Source: Symbiodinium kawagutii
Taxonomy: Eukaryota; Sar; Dinophyceae; Suessiales; Symbiodiniaceae
Direction of reading: 5' to 3'
DNA length: 64,000 nt
NCBI GenBank assembly: GCA_009767595.1
Contig: VSDK01028563.1
Span: forward strand, 251,000 to 314,999
Under the pieces are notes generated by a model. The model saw only the letters and a list, made by a program, of their open reading frames with translations. It had not been told where the DNA came from and did no database searches. Made by a program: the position numbers and the translations under genes. Every line of letters starts with the position of its first letter. The first letter of the stretch is position 1. Positions 10,801 through 23,166 of this stretch are shown here, one piece after another.

Positions 10801-13800
10801 CACTACAGCTATCTCTCTTCGTACATGCTTAAAAATCAGCTAAGGTCAGTCAATAGATGGCTCCCATCCATCGAATCAACGCTCCAGCCACCCTTGCGTT
10901 GGGCCCAGGGGCTCAGGTTCAGGGCCCGGTCGCAACAAGGCCTTGAAGTTCACGATGCCGGGTCTCCGCAGCCTGGAACGTCCGGGCCGGCCATGGCAGG
11001 GAAGTCACCATGGCGGACCATGTGGTTAGGCCACGTATATAGGGCTTATTGAGGGGTATAGGGCTGATTTAGGGGTTGCATGGGGCTTTTTAAGAGATTA
11101 TATAAGGCTTATGAAGGGGTTACATAAGGCTGCGGAAACGTACGCTACTATAGTCAAAACAATCATTGTCACATAGAATAATCTGAACTACGATTTGGTT
11201 CGGCTAGCTCCTCAGATTCCTTAGCTCCCCCTTTAAAGGGCCAGAACAGGATACCCTGGCTGCGAATCGCTCCTTCCCAACCACCAGCCAGATTGAGGGG
11301 TTGTAGCGCTTATTGGGGCTCATTAACCATGTATTTGATCGACCCCTATGAAAATAGTAAACTAATCATCAGCCAAAGAATGCCCAAAAAAGGCCCATGC
11401 TGGCGCTAAAATGCCCTAAAGTATGGTGATTTTAAATGAATCTAATTGTTTTATCATGTTTTATCAGTTCATGAATATGATGCTTTGTCATGACGGCGAT
11501 TATGATCAGCTCCCATGTCACATGCGTTGAAATGGTTGTCTTGCATGTAGCCTCTCTGGAAATAAGTGCTGGCCATGCCCATATCTACAAATGATGGTTT
11601 TCTAGAACCAGGGATGTTGTTGCTGCTGCAAGCTACCTGCATGTGCTGGGTGGCAACTGTATGCGGGTACCATGCCTTACCAGCCGCTTCAGCCGAGAAG
11701 CATGCCATCAGGGCGATTGGGAAAGCTGGTGAAGTCACAATCCGAGCGATTACGGCAGACTCCCCCGATGAACCCTGCCAGGGATATCCAGCTCTTTCCG
11801 CCCAACTCCTCTTTGGTGCTGTACTCGTCACACCAACGGTCCAACATATTTGCCCGACATCTCCTTGGCGCAGCTAGGGGCTTGGGGCAGCTGACAAAAT
11901 CACCAAACAGGAGCTCTTGGGAACTAGTACAGGGGTTACTGCCAGGAGCTTTCAGTGCTAAGGAGCATGCAACTCGTGGAAGGTGTGGACTATGTTCAAA
12001 GATCATTACAGGAGCCCCAAATCCTGTGCGATGTTCATTGCTGCCCTGCTTCTTCTGTATGCTCAAAGCCCCGGAAGTGTTTGAGCAAAGATGGGCTCAG
12101 TCTCTTCGAGACATTTTCATCATTTTCCACTTAGAAAGCCGTTTCTCAAAACAAGAACTCCCCCCCAAATCATCCAGTTCACGAACACATTCATAACTAA
12201 ACCGACCATCTCAAATCATCTCAGCTCCCTCAGTGCACCCAAGGCTCTGTGACAGTCGATACTCCTGGCCCTTGCGCAGCACCAAGGGTTCCATCAAGGG
12301 CTCCCAGGCGTAGAAGCCATCCACCCGCGACGTGGGACCCACCAGGGCCGAGGCCAACAGCTCCTGGCTCTCGGCGTCCCAAAGCGAGACCAGGGCCGGC
12401 TCCATCAGGGGGGGCTCCGCCGGGCGCCCCAGGGCCGTCACCTCCAAGTCCTGGGTGAGCCATGCGCCTGGTACCCCCCCCCGGGGGTCCGTTGAGGAAG
12501 GTCACCAGGGGACAGCTGCCAGGGTGGAGAGTCATATGGCAAGCTAGGTCAAGCAGTTGACCAAAAAATCATGGGGGTTAAGCTCACCAACAAATCTATG
12601 TTGATGATAGGGGAACCAGGGGTACAGGGTTAATAACCAACAAAACTGACTATACAGGGAAAACTGGCTGGTGATAGGGGAACCAGGGGACTAGCCGGGT
12701 GAACTGACCCAAGGCCATATGGTGGTTTCTTGAAATCTGGTACCCCCCAAATCATCAGTGAAAGCATTCACTTGTATTCACTTTTGGGGCTTCGCGGCTT
12801 CACTATTTTGAGAAGATTCCATATATAACCTTACTTGTAAGCTTAATACTTCAATGGCGAATCTTACCCAATGTAGAACCCCGGGGTAGCACCCAGCAAA
12901 TACAAAAAAAACTCAAGATCATACATCATCTCAAGGTACTCATGATACATTGTGGAACCATCTGGAACATTCAGGTGACCATATGTGTTTCTTTTCCGAT
13001 CCGTGGGTCCAATATGTTTCAATCAAACCTGAGTTTGTACGTTCAAACACTCCGCTATTCCAGCAATCAGTTCTGCGGCTGGTTCTCTGTAACCAAGGCT
13101 CCATCTCAACAAGGATTCGATATCCGGCCTGAAGCAAAATGGATGCACAATGGCATGCCATGGGATGTCTTGCTTGATGTCATGTGATCTCATTTTGTGA
13201 TACACATTTCAAATGCGGAGCGGAGCAATTCCTCTCTATCTCTTCTCTCTCTACCAGAAAGAACCCTTTCGTGTACCTACATACATTCAACAAAACAAAG
13301 AACACATAGGCCATTGAAAACCGAACATGCTCCAATTCCCTCCACTTCGGCCCACGGCTGGCCCGTGGCCCATGTTGCTCATGCCATGTTGCTCATGCTC
13401 ACATCATCTCAACTACCATCAACGTCCAACCGTTGTTCACCCATGTCATCGCATACCTAATCTCATCTAATCTCAACATAGAACATCCATGCCAATAAAC
13501 ACGCTATTAACCCCTATTAACCCCTATCAATTCCAACCAATCGCATCACCCACCACATAGACCCACCACCACATAGGCCATCCCTGGCCTCGCCCTCATA
13601 GTCGTTGCGCTTGCCGGGCCAATGACCGCAGAAGAAGGCCCTGGACGCCGGGTCCTCCCGCAGCACCGCTGGGCGGCTGGCGCGACTGATGCGGCTCTCG
13701 GTGACGCTGGCGGCCTTGCCTTCGCTCAAGGCCTGGGAAGTGGAAGCCCATGGCTATTGAGTTGGACTCAGAAATAAATAGATGCATATATAATATATAT

Positions 13801-16176
13801 ATATGTATATAATATATGTGATATATTTATATATATATATATATTATATGTAATATATGTAATGTATCATAGATTTATTTATTTATATATATAGATATAC
13901 ATCATAGATTTATTTGGCATTGATTTATCTATGAAATTTATTTATAGGCATTGATTTTTCCATGTCTGTATAGATATAATATATTTGTTCAAAAAAAAAA
14001 ATTGAAAGAAATTGATGTATGTCCCTTAAATCATCTCATGGTAAAAAAAACTGGGATGCCAAAAAGTGTCGGATTGCCCAAAATGCTCGGCACGGTCCAC
14101 TCCGCAACCCCCCGCAGCTCGCCCCGCGGCACCTCCGACTTCTCCACCTCCAAGGGCCCCCGGTCAGGCACTGCCAGCGTCGCCACGGGCACTGGGGGCG
14201 CCTCCGCTGGCGCCTTAGGGGCAGGCTCCAAGGGCTTGGGGTCCCCGGAGCAGAGCTTGTCCACCAACTCTCCAAGGCATGCGCAAAGGTTCGCCATGGC
14301 AACGGTTCCAAGGAAAACGCGCTACTGGCAGCTGGGTGGTGGTGCTTCACCACCTGGTCATGAAAAATCCTATGGAAAATGCCTCCAACTGTATATATCT
14401 GGTTGGTGTATGCTGGTGGTTGAACCACCGTGTCATGGAAAAATATGGACAAGTCAACCAACATCAACCAACCATTTGTGAATAATTGCATTTGGGAAAG
14501 CAAGAAACGTTGAAAAATCACCAGCCAGGCCATCTGGATTCTATTGGGTGCTGAGCCATGGCACTATGTAAATCGATTGGGTTCGGTTTGTATCTCTGTA
14601 TGCAGTTTGTTTGTATCTCTCTCATGCAATCTGTTCAGTCAGGTACTGCGTAAATGCGATAATCTGTTTATGCAGAGTTTATTCGCAAGTCTACTTGTGA
14701 CTAAGACTGGCCGGCTGGTCTCTCTTGTGTCTTGAGAGTCTTGTCATTTGCTTGCAGTTTCTGGCTGGTTTCTGCCAATATGGGCTCTAGGATCGTGTGA
14801 CAGGGTAGGAAGCTGCAGGGTCCAGACCCTGGATGGCAGCACTTGGTGGGCTGAGAAGTACCGGCTGTCAGCCTGCAGTCGCAAGAACTATGTTGCAACC
14901 CCATGGTATCATATGCTATCCTCGGTGCCTTGGAGCCACGCATTGCTGTTTCCAAGGGGTGCCACTGACACTTGGCTTCCGAAAGACATCACAGAATCAC
15001 AGTGTCCTCCCTATGTTGGAAATCTGGCATGAGCAAACCAACACCCAGCGGCCACAGGCTTTTGTCACTGCCACCATCTGCCACCAGAAATCCAGGAGCT
15101 CAGGGGACCACCCACAACGACCTCCCCAGCTCGTGTCCGTCCTTTGGACCCCGCCAGCCATCCGAAGCGCTCGCGCAGGCGTGCGACCCGCTCGGCGAGG
15201 CGCTCCAGAAAGTCCGGATACGACAGAAGACGCACCGCGTGACCTGCGACAGCGGGACCCGGGCGCAGCTTGGAACGGCGACGTGTCGCGGGGGTTCCGC
15301 AAGCGGGGAAACACAGCGTTGCTGGACGACTGAGTTGTCCACCGCTATGGCCAGGATGTGTAGTGCCAATGTTAAGAACGCTGGACCAACACTTGATGAA
15401 AACGACATGCTATCTTTGTAGCCAAGACATGCTAAGACCGCCAACCACCTTCTGTATCCAATATCTGTGTCAGCTCAACATCCAGTTCCATGTTTTTTGC
15501 CTCCATCGAAAGGCTAAATACCTTGCAGAAACTACCAGTTGGCCAGCAAATTTCTCAACAAAGGTCCTGACCTGTGGGAGCTGTGTCGATGATGATCCGG
15601 TCAAAGTTCTCCTAGGCAAGAACCCCGTGCCACCACTGAATTCCCTTTCACATTAGTTACAAACGGATACAAACGGTTCATTCGCAAGTGTTCCTCATGT
15701 GGATTAAAGTGACCTATCATATCCTATCGTGAGACACTTCAAGCAAAATGATCAAAAGCAATACGACCCCGTCCAAAACCCAAACAGCAACGGTTCCCCT
15801 CGACGCCCATGGGAGCTTCACCTCCAAATCCACTGGATCTGATCAACTTGCTGCTCCCAAAGGTACTCAACAGCAGACTGATGCATTGGGGGTCGACCTG
15901 CTGGACGTTCAACAGCTCGCTGTTACAGCATGGGCAGCGGCTAAAGCTAGAGGTAGTGGAGCTACTGAGCTGCTTCTGCGCTGTCCTTCACCTTTTCCAG
16001 GACCTCCGTCAGTGCCACGATTTCATCGCTGCCCGGCGGCAGGGTGTCGAACAGATCAATGAAGTCCTGGCGCTGCCGTCGACGAAGCAACTGAGAATAT
16101 CGGAGAAAACTGAGTGCCATGATGAAAAACGATGGTGATGGTGATGAAAACATGATCAAGGAAGAAGAAGAAGAAA

Positions 16177-16230
<54 letters not shown>

Positions 16231-18722
16231 TGGTGGTTGGGATACAGAAGAAGACGAAAAACCAAAAGTAATTCATAATGAAGAAAATGACGATGAAATA
16301 TGATACCAGCAATTCTGGCAACAAATGAGGGAAACTGGAAACAAAGAAATGAGAAGTAGACATGGATCTGCATGAAGATCAAAACATCTAGTAAACAGTG
16401 GTAAACAGCAGCATCCCCCCATGAGAGTGTGATCTAAAGCAGCTCTCAACCCCCAACAAAAGCCCTCCGGTATTGAACCAAGGCCCTTTATGTCTCAACT
16501 AATGGGTTTGTTGGCTTATTTTGGCCATTCCGCTGGCCAACTTGCTACGCCATTCGGCTTGCGTAAATCATGTCTGCCACACCTAGCAGGGTAAAGCCTA
16601 GGCATAATAAACCATCTTCGCTAAACCTGGGGACACTTTACCAGAGTCAAACAGCAGCTGCCTCCCCTCATCTGTCCTGCATGGGTAGTTGCTTTAGAAC
16701 TTGTCCAACCAGGCCATCATTTTGTCTCTGCTGAAGAGCTTCGCGGACCTCACACCGTGGCCCCAAGTGACCACGCCCCAGTGCACACTCGCATGAAACT
16801 GGCGGCCGTTTGGAGGGTGAAGCTGCAGGCAGCTGTGCAGCTGCAGCTTCTCTTTTCTTCACGGTTCCTGCAGCTAGTCTGCCGGCCTATCCTGTCGGCC
16901 TCCCCATCACTAAGCTGGCTTTGTGGAATCGCCATTGGTGCTACCGTTGCCTTACCTATCCACCAAAGATGTTCAAGGTCAATCAAGGTCAGAGCCATGT
17001 GACGAGACTGACAGGTTTTTTAATGGTTTCGAGCTCGTGTGATTCTCCGTGCCTCCTGGATTAAAACCTTGCCAGGGCACAGCTTCACAGCCTTGAAAAG
17101 TGCTTGTGGCTCAAAATCGTCAGCAAGATTGCTGAACATCTCACAAAAACCATGGTTCGCGTTGTGTTCCCTTACCCTTTTTTTGAGCCACGTGTAATAA
17201 AATCAATTAAAGGCGTGCAGGCCCAACACGGCCCAACTGTTCGGCAAAAAGACAGTCGCGGCATGTCGTGGCATGTCGTGGCTAATTTCTAGAGGATCTC
17301 TGCACCAGCAGCCTAGCCGAGCCTAGCCAAGCCTTGCCAACTCACAAGTTCAGCAGTAGCCAACTCACGGGCTCCGCCCCAAAACGATCACCACCTTGCA
17401 GGTGACGACGGCTTTCAGGATCAGGCAAGCCATTTGGGAGACCCAGCTCTGCCCAAAAGTCTACCACTGCTTCTACCGGAGGCGAGTCCTGAAAACATGG
17501 GCGAAGAACATAGCAAGCACACCCATGGAAACACGAGAGCATTCCTTTCAGCCTCCAATATAAGAAGTATAGATTTTGTGAAGGCAACACCACTCAGTGG
17601 AGAAAACACACTGCCACCTCCCTTGATGAAACAAAAATGGCCACTGATCCCACCTATGGGTATACGAGCTATCAATGATGGAAAGCCCAGAAAAATAACC
17701 CCCAATGTCAAACTGGATGCCTTGAAAGGTCTAACTACCATCTGGGGGGTTCTCAGAAGAGGGGAACTCCAAGTCATCCTTGCTAAATCGCTAGCAATAC
17801 TAAACGAACCATTCTGGGGGTACCCCCATTTTACGAAACCACCATTTGATTACACCACTCCTTCTGGCCCCCGTCTCCTTAGCCCGCAACCAACCGCAAG
17901 CTAAACATTGTTTGCATTGCCCCACAAAGGGTGGCAAGTCATCGGCGTAAAACGACAAGAAACAACAGCAAACAACAACAAACACAGGCACCCCTGGTAG
18001 CCGCACAGGTTATGATGGGTTCCTTCGGCACCCCATCTGTTCTCCATACCCCAATCTGTTGTCCATTCCTTTGGGCAGGATAGGCTGTACTACAAATCTG
18101 CATGAGCATTTCCATAGTGGTTTCTTAAAACTGGGAGCCCCAAACATGGTCGGTTTATTACTACCGTTGGCTAACAAACTTCATGATTTGTGGGGGCCTC
18201 CTACTTTGAAAAACCACCATGCACATGTGGCTGTGGGTCAAAACCCCGTACCCCTGGTTCCCATCATTTACCATTGTTTTCCCTATTATAGTTGCTTAAT
18301 TAATATTGATGGTCAATATTGACCCATAGCCATGTAAAAAAACTCATGTGAGCAGTTCCATCAAGGGTCCGATTTCTCCAGCACCAGCGGCTCAGAGTTC
18401 TTCCTGAAGTGCCCTCGGCGGAGTTGCAAAGCCGCGCTGTGCGCCCTGAAACGGCTACGCATCTTCGTGCCCAAGGGGAAGGACATGGTGACCAACTCTC
18501 CGCCGATTGGTCCTGGCTGAGGTCGTTGAAGAAGTGGCGGCAGCAAATTCTTGGAAAAGTCGCCAGCTCGGAGATCGATGCCTTTGGATCCTTGAGACTT
18601 CGTAGATCCTTTGCTTGGCACTTTCTCCTTTGAACGACCCGAGGGCTGTGCTCGGCTACTGGAAAGGCTCGCCCCATGGCTGCGACTGCGCTGTGGATGG
18701 GTCACCTCCGACATTTGCACGA
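7859..18722 (-). CDS. Gene X: unrecognised multi-exon protein
   Basis: Twelve exons join in one continuous frame of about 550 residues: 18370-18722, 17395-17488, 16677-16738, 15982-16066, 15122-15243, 14109-14267, 13589-13732, 12239-12450, 10892-10972, 9396-9502, 8957-9088, 7859-7960. Donors are GT, GC or GA; acceptors are all AG. Visible parts in order: a basic Ser-rich start ending [12 protein letters not shown]; helical segments ([34 protein letters not shown]); a Pro/Ala-rich linker; a beta-rich domain with [20 protein letters not shown] and [11 protein letters not shown], reminiscent of DUF4082-type sandwiches; then helices ([35 protein letters not shown]) and [20 protein letters not shown]. 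No catalytic motif or signal peptide was seen. Neither end is defined: upstream exons may lie at 22.2-23.5 kb and a downstream one at 7.4-7.6 kb. I do not recognise the family. Confidence 0.55.
9543..9660. repeat. GGATGGTT minisatellite
   Basis: About 14 copies of an 8-bp GGATGGTT unit with occasional GGGTGGTT variants, preceded by a short GGTGGCCAT repeat (9523-9546). On the minus strand it is (AACCATCC)n and ends about 40 nt before the gene X exon acceptor at 9502. Its translations give repetitive frames that are not genes. Confidence 0.85.
9740..10885. other. Intron-like AT-rich stretch
   Basis: No exon was seen. Degenerate words such as ATCATCAACCATCATTCACC and TGGTTGATGATGG recur, so this is probably decayed simple repeat. 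It lies inside the gene X intron between exons 10892-10972 and 9396-9502. Confidence 0.45.
16161..16229. repeat. (GAA)n/(GAT)n microsatellite
   Basis: Five GAA units followed by about 18 GAT units. Minus-strand reading is (ATC)n then (TTC)n, about 100 nt upstream of the gene X acceptor at 16066. Confidence 0.85.
18117..18220. mobile_element. MITE-like family B copy
   Basis: Inverted ends GTGGTTTCTTAAAACTGGG and its near complement (CTACTTTGAAAAACCACC) enclose about 100 bp with the family's internal GGTTTATTACT word. It has no coding capacity. It is directly followed by a family A copy at 18223. Confidence 0.6.
18223..18335. mobile_element. MITE-like family A copy
   Basis: A 113-bp element with imperfect inverted ends: ACATGTGGCTGTGGGTCAA on the left, and TTGACCCATAGCCATGT on the right. 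The interior carries ACCCCGTACCCCTGGTTCCC and CCATTGTTTTCCCTAT, shared with the other family A copies (272-405, 34062-34160, 42716-42834, and partial ones at 8078-8166, 50730-50830 and 50940-51013). Confidence 0.65.
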
Positions 18723-19364
18723 CTTGAAACCTGGGACCAAAAGGCTGCAGGATCTGTCCATCGTCATAGCCACACGGCAAGCCCGATGTGAAAAGATGGA
18801 CTCATGCTACAAACCAATTGTGATTGGACCTATGGCAAGAGACAGCAAGATACAACGGAACAGAGTCTGTGATGGGAAATCTCTCCAGGCATCTTTCTGT
18901 TTGATTCCTTTGGTGCAAAAAAGCACCCAATCTTAATCTACTTTTGACCATCCTGCAACCCCAAATTGCGCTTACCAAGTCGGAAAAGCGCTTGATATCG
19001 CTTGATGTTGACATGTGCACGGTTGCAAGTCGGTCCCAAGCTTCTGAAGTCAACAGTTGGCTGATTGTTGCCATCTGTTGCCTCAGAAACCCTCAGCCTT
19101 CGCAAAGCTTAGCAGCTGGCAGTTCCTATTTTGCGCACCCACAGCCCGTTCGCAAGTTTGCCAGGAAAGACCCCGGCATGAGTCAAGGACAATGGTCCTG
19201 CCCATGCCACGGATTGACATATTGGAGCAATTGGTCAGGCCAAACCAGGATGACTCCTCTACATGCAAACCACGTGATGACCGTGTACGTTTGCAACTGC
19301 ACGTCTGCTGAAGATCTTGAAAATAAGTAAATGTATACGCACCGAGACTAAATACGGTATACCC

Positions 19365-19788
19365 TTGCATGGATGGATGGACGGACGGACGGACGGACGG
19401 ACGGATGGGCGGATGGATGCATGGATGGATGGACGGATGGACGGACGCAGGGATGCATGGGTGCATGGATGCATGGATGCATGGATGCATGGATGCATGG
19501 ATGCATGGATGCATGGATGCATGGATGCATGGATGCAAGGATGCATGGATGCATGGATGCATGGATGCATGGGGATGGACGGATGAACGGATGAACGGAT
19601 GAACGGACGGACGGACGGACGGACGGACGGACGGGCGGGCGGACGGGTGGACGCAGACGGAGGGACGGAGGGACGGAGGGACGGAGGGACGGAGGGACGG
19701 AGGGACGGAGGGACGGAGGGATGGACGGATGGACGGATGGACAGATGATGACGGATGGACAGATGATGACGGATGGACGGATGGACGG

Positions 19789-19824
<36 letters not shown>

Positions 19825-19830
19825 ATAGAC
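19365..19830. repeat. Compound GGAC/GGAT/GATGCATG minisatellite
   Basis: About 465 bp of nested tandem repeats: GGAC tetramers, then an 8-bp GATGCATG array, then GGACGGAGG units, then GGAT/GGAC tetramers. The strand asymmetry is strong (G-rich plus strand, C-rich minus strand). Six long frames pass through it and encode only repeats such as HPSIHPS or DGRTDG; none is a gene. Confidence 0.9.
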
Positions 19831-20214
19831 AGATCTGTGTGCACATAAAACTACATAAATGGTACCCCCGCCCAAGACCTACCTTGTTCTGTGTTGCATT
19901 GATGTGCACAATGAATTCTTGACATTTCGGACTCTAGTACTTAAAAAGGATTTTTGCCATCCTCCTTCAATCCCGGATTAGGAAAAGTTGGCAACCTTAG
20001 GTTGCCAACTTTGCGGATTCAAGGTTCAAGATTTCTCCAGGACTCTTGGATCCAATCCAATCTTGAATCTTGGAATCCTGGGTTCAAGATTGAACCGAAG
20101 AGTGCTGGCGAAGACTTGAATCTTGAATATCCAGCAAAGGTGGCAAAAGTCGCTGACTATCAAGGTCAAAGACAAATTGATAGCTACGTGCTCCTAGAAC
20201 CTGATGGTCAGTAA

Positions 20215-20840
20215 TCAAAAATGAATCAAGGCACATATAAGGCATGACTACAGTAAGTGATTATCAAATGGACCAAATGAAGGCCATGATCAAATAGAAA
20301 TCATTGAATGGGGAAAACCTGCCAAATATATTGGACAATTAAATCAGGCGTAATGATGCAGAAATGATCAAACAGGAAACAATCAAAATACAGGCCATGA
20401 GTAGATATATACATGCAAGCAAGTGACAATTGAATAGAGCAGTGGTAATTCAAGAGGTCGTAGGGCACAATTGAATAGGCCATAATCGAACAAAAATAGT
20501 TGAAAAAAGCATAGTTGAATAGGCCTTGAACAAATAGGGCATGACTACAGAAGAGATCATTAAACAAGAATTGTTGAATCAAAAACACATTGGCCATAGT
20601 GAAATGGGGCAAAACATAGGGCACAGTTCCATAAAACATAGTTAAATAGGCCGCTATCAAATGGGGCAAAATGAAATAATTAAAGCATAACTAAACACAA
20701 AAAATACAATAGAACCCAGTTAAATAGACCAGAATTACATAGAGATACGTAGAGCATGATTAAACAAACCATGATCAAATAGGCATGGTTTAGTAGAGCA
20801 TTATTAAATAGCACCCAATTAAGGAATTATCCAATGGGGC
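20215..20840. repeat. Degenerate short-period array
   Basis: About 600 bp of loosely repeated 17-20-nt words of the form AATAGGGCATGATTAAAC with substitutions and small indels. No exon was seen. It appears to be an old, diverged tandem array in the interval between the two paralogous X-type exons. Confidence 0.5.
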
Positions 20841-22203
20841 ACATTGAGGGAGCTCTGAGTGATGATGTAGGCATGCACGGATGGATATGGACATGGAAAG
20901 ATGTACAGTATGCATGCATGCACCTATGTAAACATGTAATCAAGCTATGGCTGTTCACATAACATGCGTGCTCCGTGGTTGGGTATGTAGTACCGTGCTT
21001 GTATTTGTTCGTATGGATGTATCTAATGTACAATATGGTGTCATTCCTCATGTATGTAAGATTTGTTCAGGTATCCTTGTATGCATGTGCATACCAGATG
21101 ATGAAATGATGCAACTAAACGCATGCACATCTCGCAAACTGGAAAGGACGGAGGTCTTAGGATGGCTTGGAATTACACTAATCAAAGTCATCGACCGTCA
21201 ACCTGGGGCCAGAAAATTGGTGTCCACCGAAATGGCATGCGACATGCACAAGCTCGGTGGCGGAGTTGCTGTGGCAATTCATAGGGCGCAAATGTCTGCG
21301 AAGCATTCAAAGGCTACCGCAGATGAAGACGAGTACCGCATCTAACCGCTAATAAACCCGCGGCAATGAGGTCACGGGACCTGATACGATGAATTTGAGG
21401 CACTATCTGCGCCTGCATCAATGTGCATCAGCAAACCTCAATTGCTTTCTCAATAAGGTCGCTCTGTGCAGCAGCGCACCTGGATTGGTTTCTCAACCAG
21501 GTCGCTTGGAAAGGCTCTCACTGTCCACTGTGCAGCCGTATGCAGCCGTGGTTCATCGATGCGACGATGAGCTGCTTCGCTTTGTTTCGCTTTCAGGGTC
21601 CGGCGAAGCATTGGAAAAGAAAAGCGCAAAGATCTCCGCGGCGTCTCTGCATTCACGGCCTCGCACTTCCTAGGGGCGCGTGGCGCAATGTTGCGCTTGC
21701 CGTGCCAGGCTGTTTGAGGGTCGGAAATCGATCTTTGAAGCTTGGTCTAAACCAGCTGATTACATCCAGGCGGTTGACTCACCTTCAGGTTGGCTTATAA
21801 ATATCAATCCGGCTGGCGGTTATAAACCCTGTGCAAAATATGAGTTAATCAATCAACCATTTGTCAATGTGCGTGTGGGACATGTATGTACGTACTTTTT
21901 CTGCTTGGTGGTTTCAACCCCTGTGAAATATTAGTCAACCAACAATGTGTTAATAATTCCTGAGAAACAAGTGTCTAAACCCCCTCATTAAATCTAAATC
22001 AGGATCTAATTAATAACCAGTTTTTGACACCCGGAAGATCCAGGATGATAGAGGCCGCATCCCTACAGTCAGAATGTAGGCTCACCACATTACCTAGGTA
22101 GGTGCTTTAAAGATCTCACACGCTGCCCTGCTTCGAAATCTTCACTTTTCCATACTTTTCCTTCGACCGCTTGCACCAAACATGCACAGCGCGACCAAGC
22201 ATC

Positions 22204-22535
22204 AGACTTCTCCAAAACCAACGGCTTGGAGTCTTTCCGGAATTGGCCACGGCGCCGCTGCAAAGGAGCCCGGCCGCTGCGACCAAAGAAGTCTGCAGGC
22301 AATGACATGGTGGCCAGCACGTCCAAATCCCCGAGATCCAGCGGCGGCAAATCCTCCGAAAGACTGGAGAACTGCGCTCGGCTCGGCACGTCGCTGGAAA
22401 GGTTTGCCTTGACAAGGCTGCGACTTCCGTCGCTGTTTGCGGCAGGCAAAGACAATGGCAAATCTGTCTTGGACATGGGATCTTGGGGTGGCAGCGTGGT
22501 AGAAGCCTGATAGATGTCGGGTAGAAGCCTGGTAG
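22204..22535 (-). CDS. Paralogous X-type exon
   Basis: This exon follows a TTACAG acceptor, starts in the same phase as gene X exon 18370-18722 (two leading bases) and ends at the same place, before a GA donor (AAGTCT|GATGCT here, AAATCG|GACCCT there). The last 45 residues are clearly related: both carry a VTMS/ATMS-P segment, an LQRRRGQFRK or [10 protein letters not shown] block, and the ending SKPLVLEKS or SEPLVLEKS. The first part is more diverged but shares a Ser-rich stretch and LPPL. The lengths, 332 and 353 nt, differ by a multiple of three. It is either a duplicated exon of one gene or the matching exon of a tandem paralogue. Function unknown. Confidence 0.55.
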
Positions 22536-23113
22536 CTGTAAGTAGCAAAAAAAGGCTGCAGAATCTTCAAGTCATTGCCTGCATGACAGCATTGCCATGC
22601 CACACAGCACATCAAACATGATCCTCCAACGACTGGCATCAACAGCGACAGTTGCGCACAAATGACGTACCTTTAACTGATGGAAGGCCTTCAACTGGGT
22701 CCATCTGCAAAAAATCATGCCAGTTCACCCATAAACCATCTCCAGTTTAACCTCAAATAGCTGGTGATTTATTATGATCAACTAAGCTGATCCTGAAAAT
22801 GAGGTCAATAACTAGTGCTCATTTATACTACAAGGTGGGCCCCCAGCAGTTATAAGTTAGGTTATAACCCCTATAACTGGTAGAAATCACCCTAGTTAAG
22901 TTAGTTAATCAACTAAGCTAAGTGGTGAAACGGGGGCCCGCCTTGTCATATAGCTGGTATATTCCCTATAGTTGCTAGTTGTTATCCCCTATTAACCATT
23001 AAACCAGCTAGTTTTTGGTTGGGGGCCCACCGATAGTATCAACTGGTGATCCCAATCGCTGGTGATTTATAGATCCAAAGATCTCAAAACCTGGACCTCC
23101 CGTTGCTACCCAC

Positions 23114-23166
23114 CTGAGCCCCCGAACCGTCTCCTGGAAACGTTGCATGGCTGCCGCGGTATCCAC
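23114..23166 (-). CDS. Small exon, unknown protein
   Basis: A 53-nt exon framed by a GTGCCAG acceptor and a CTCAG|GTGGGT donor reads VDTAAAMQRFQETVRGLR. A second possible exon at about 23440-23500 reads FAGAGELYAMEVTWEW. Both lie between the subtilase stop and the X-type exon at 22.2-22.5 kb, so they probably start the gene that contains that exon. No family was recognised. Confidence 0.4.

Noticed and set aside
19083-19909. Several long frames encoding HPSIHPS or MDGRTDG repeats
   Set aside because: They are translations of the compound minisatellite.
21389-21800. Plus-strand frames of 94 and 125 codons
   Set aside because: No domain or splice context, and opposite to all neighbouring genes.
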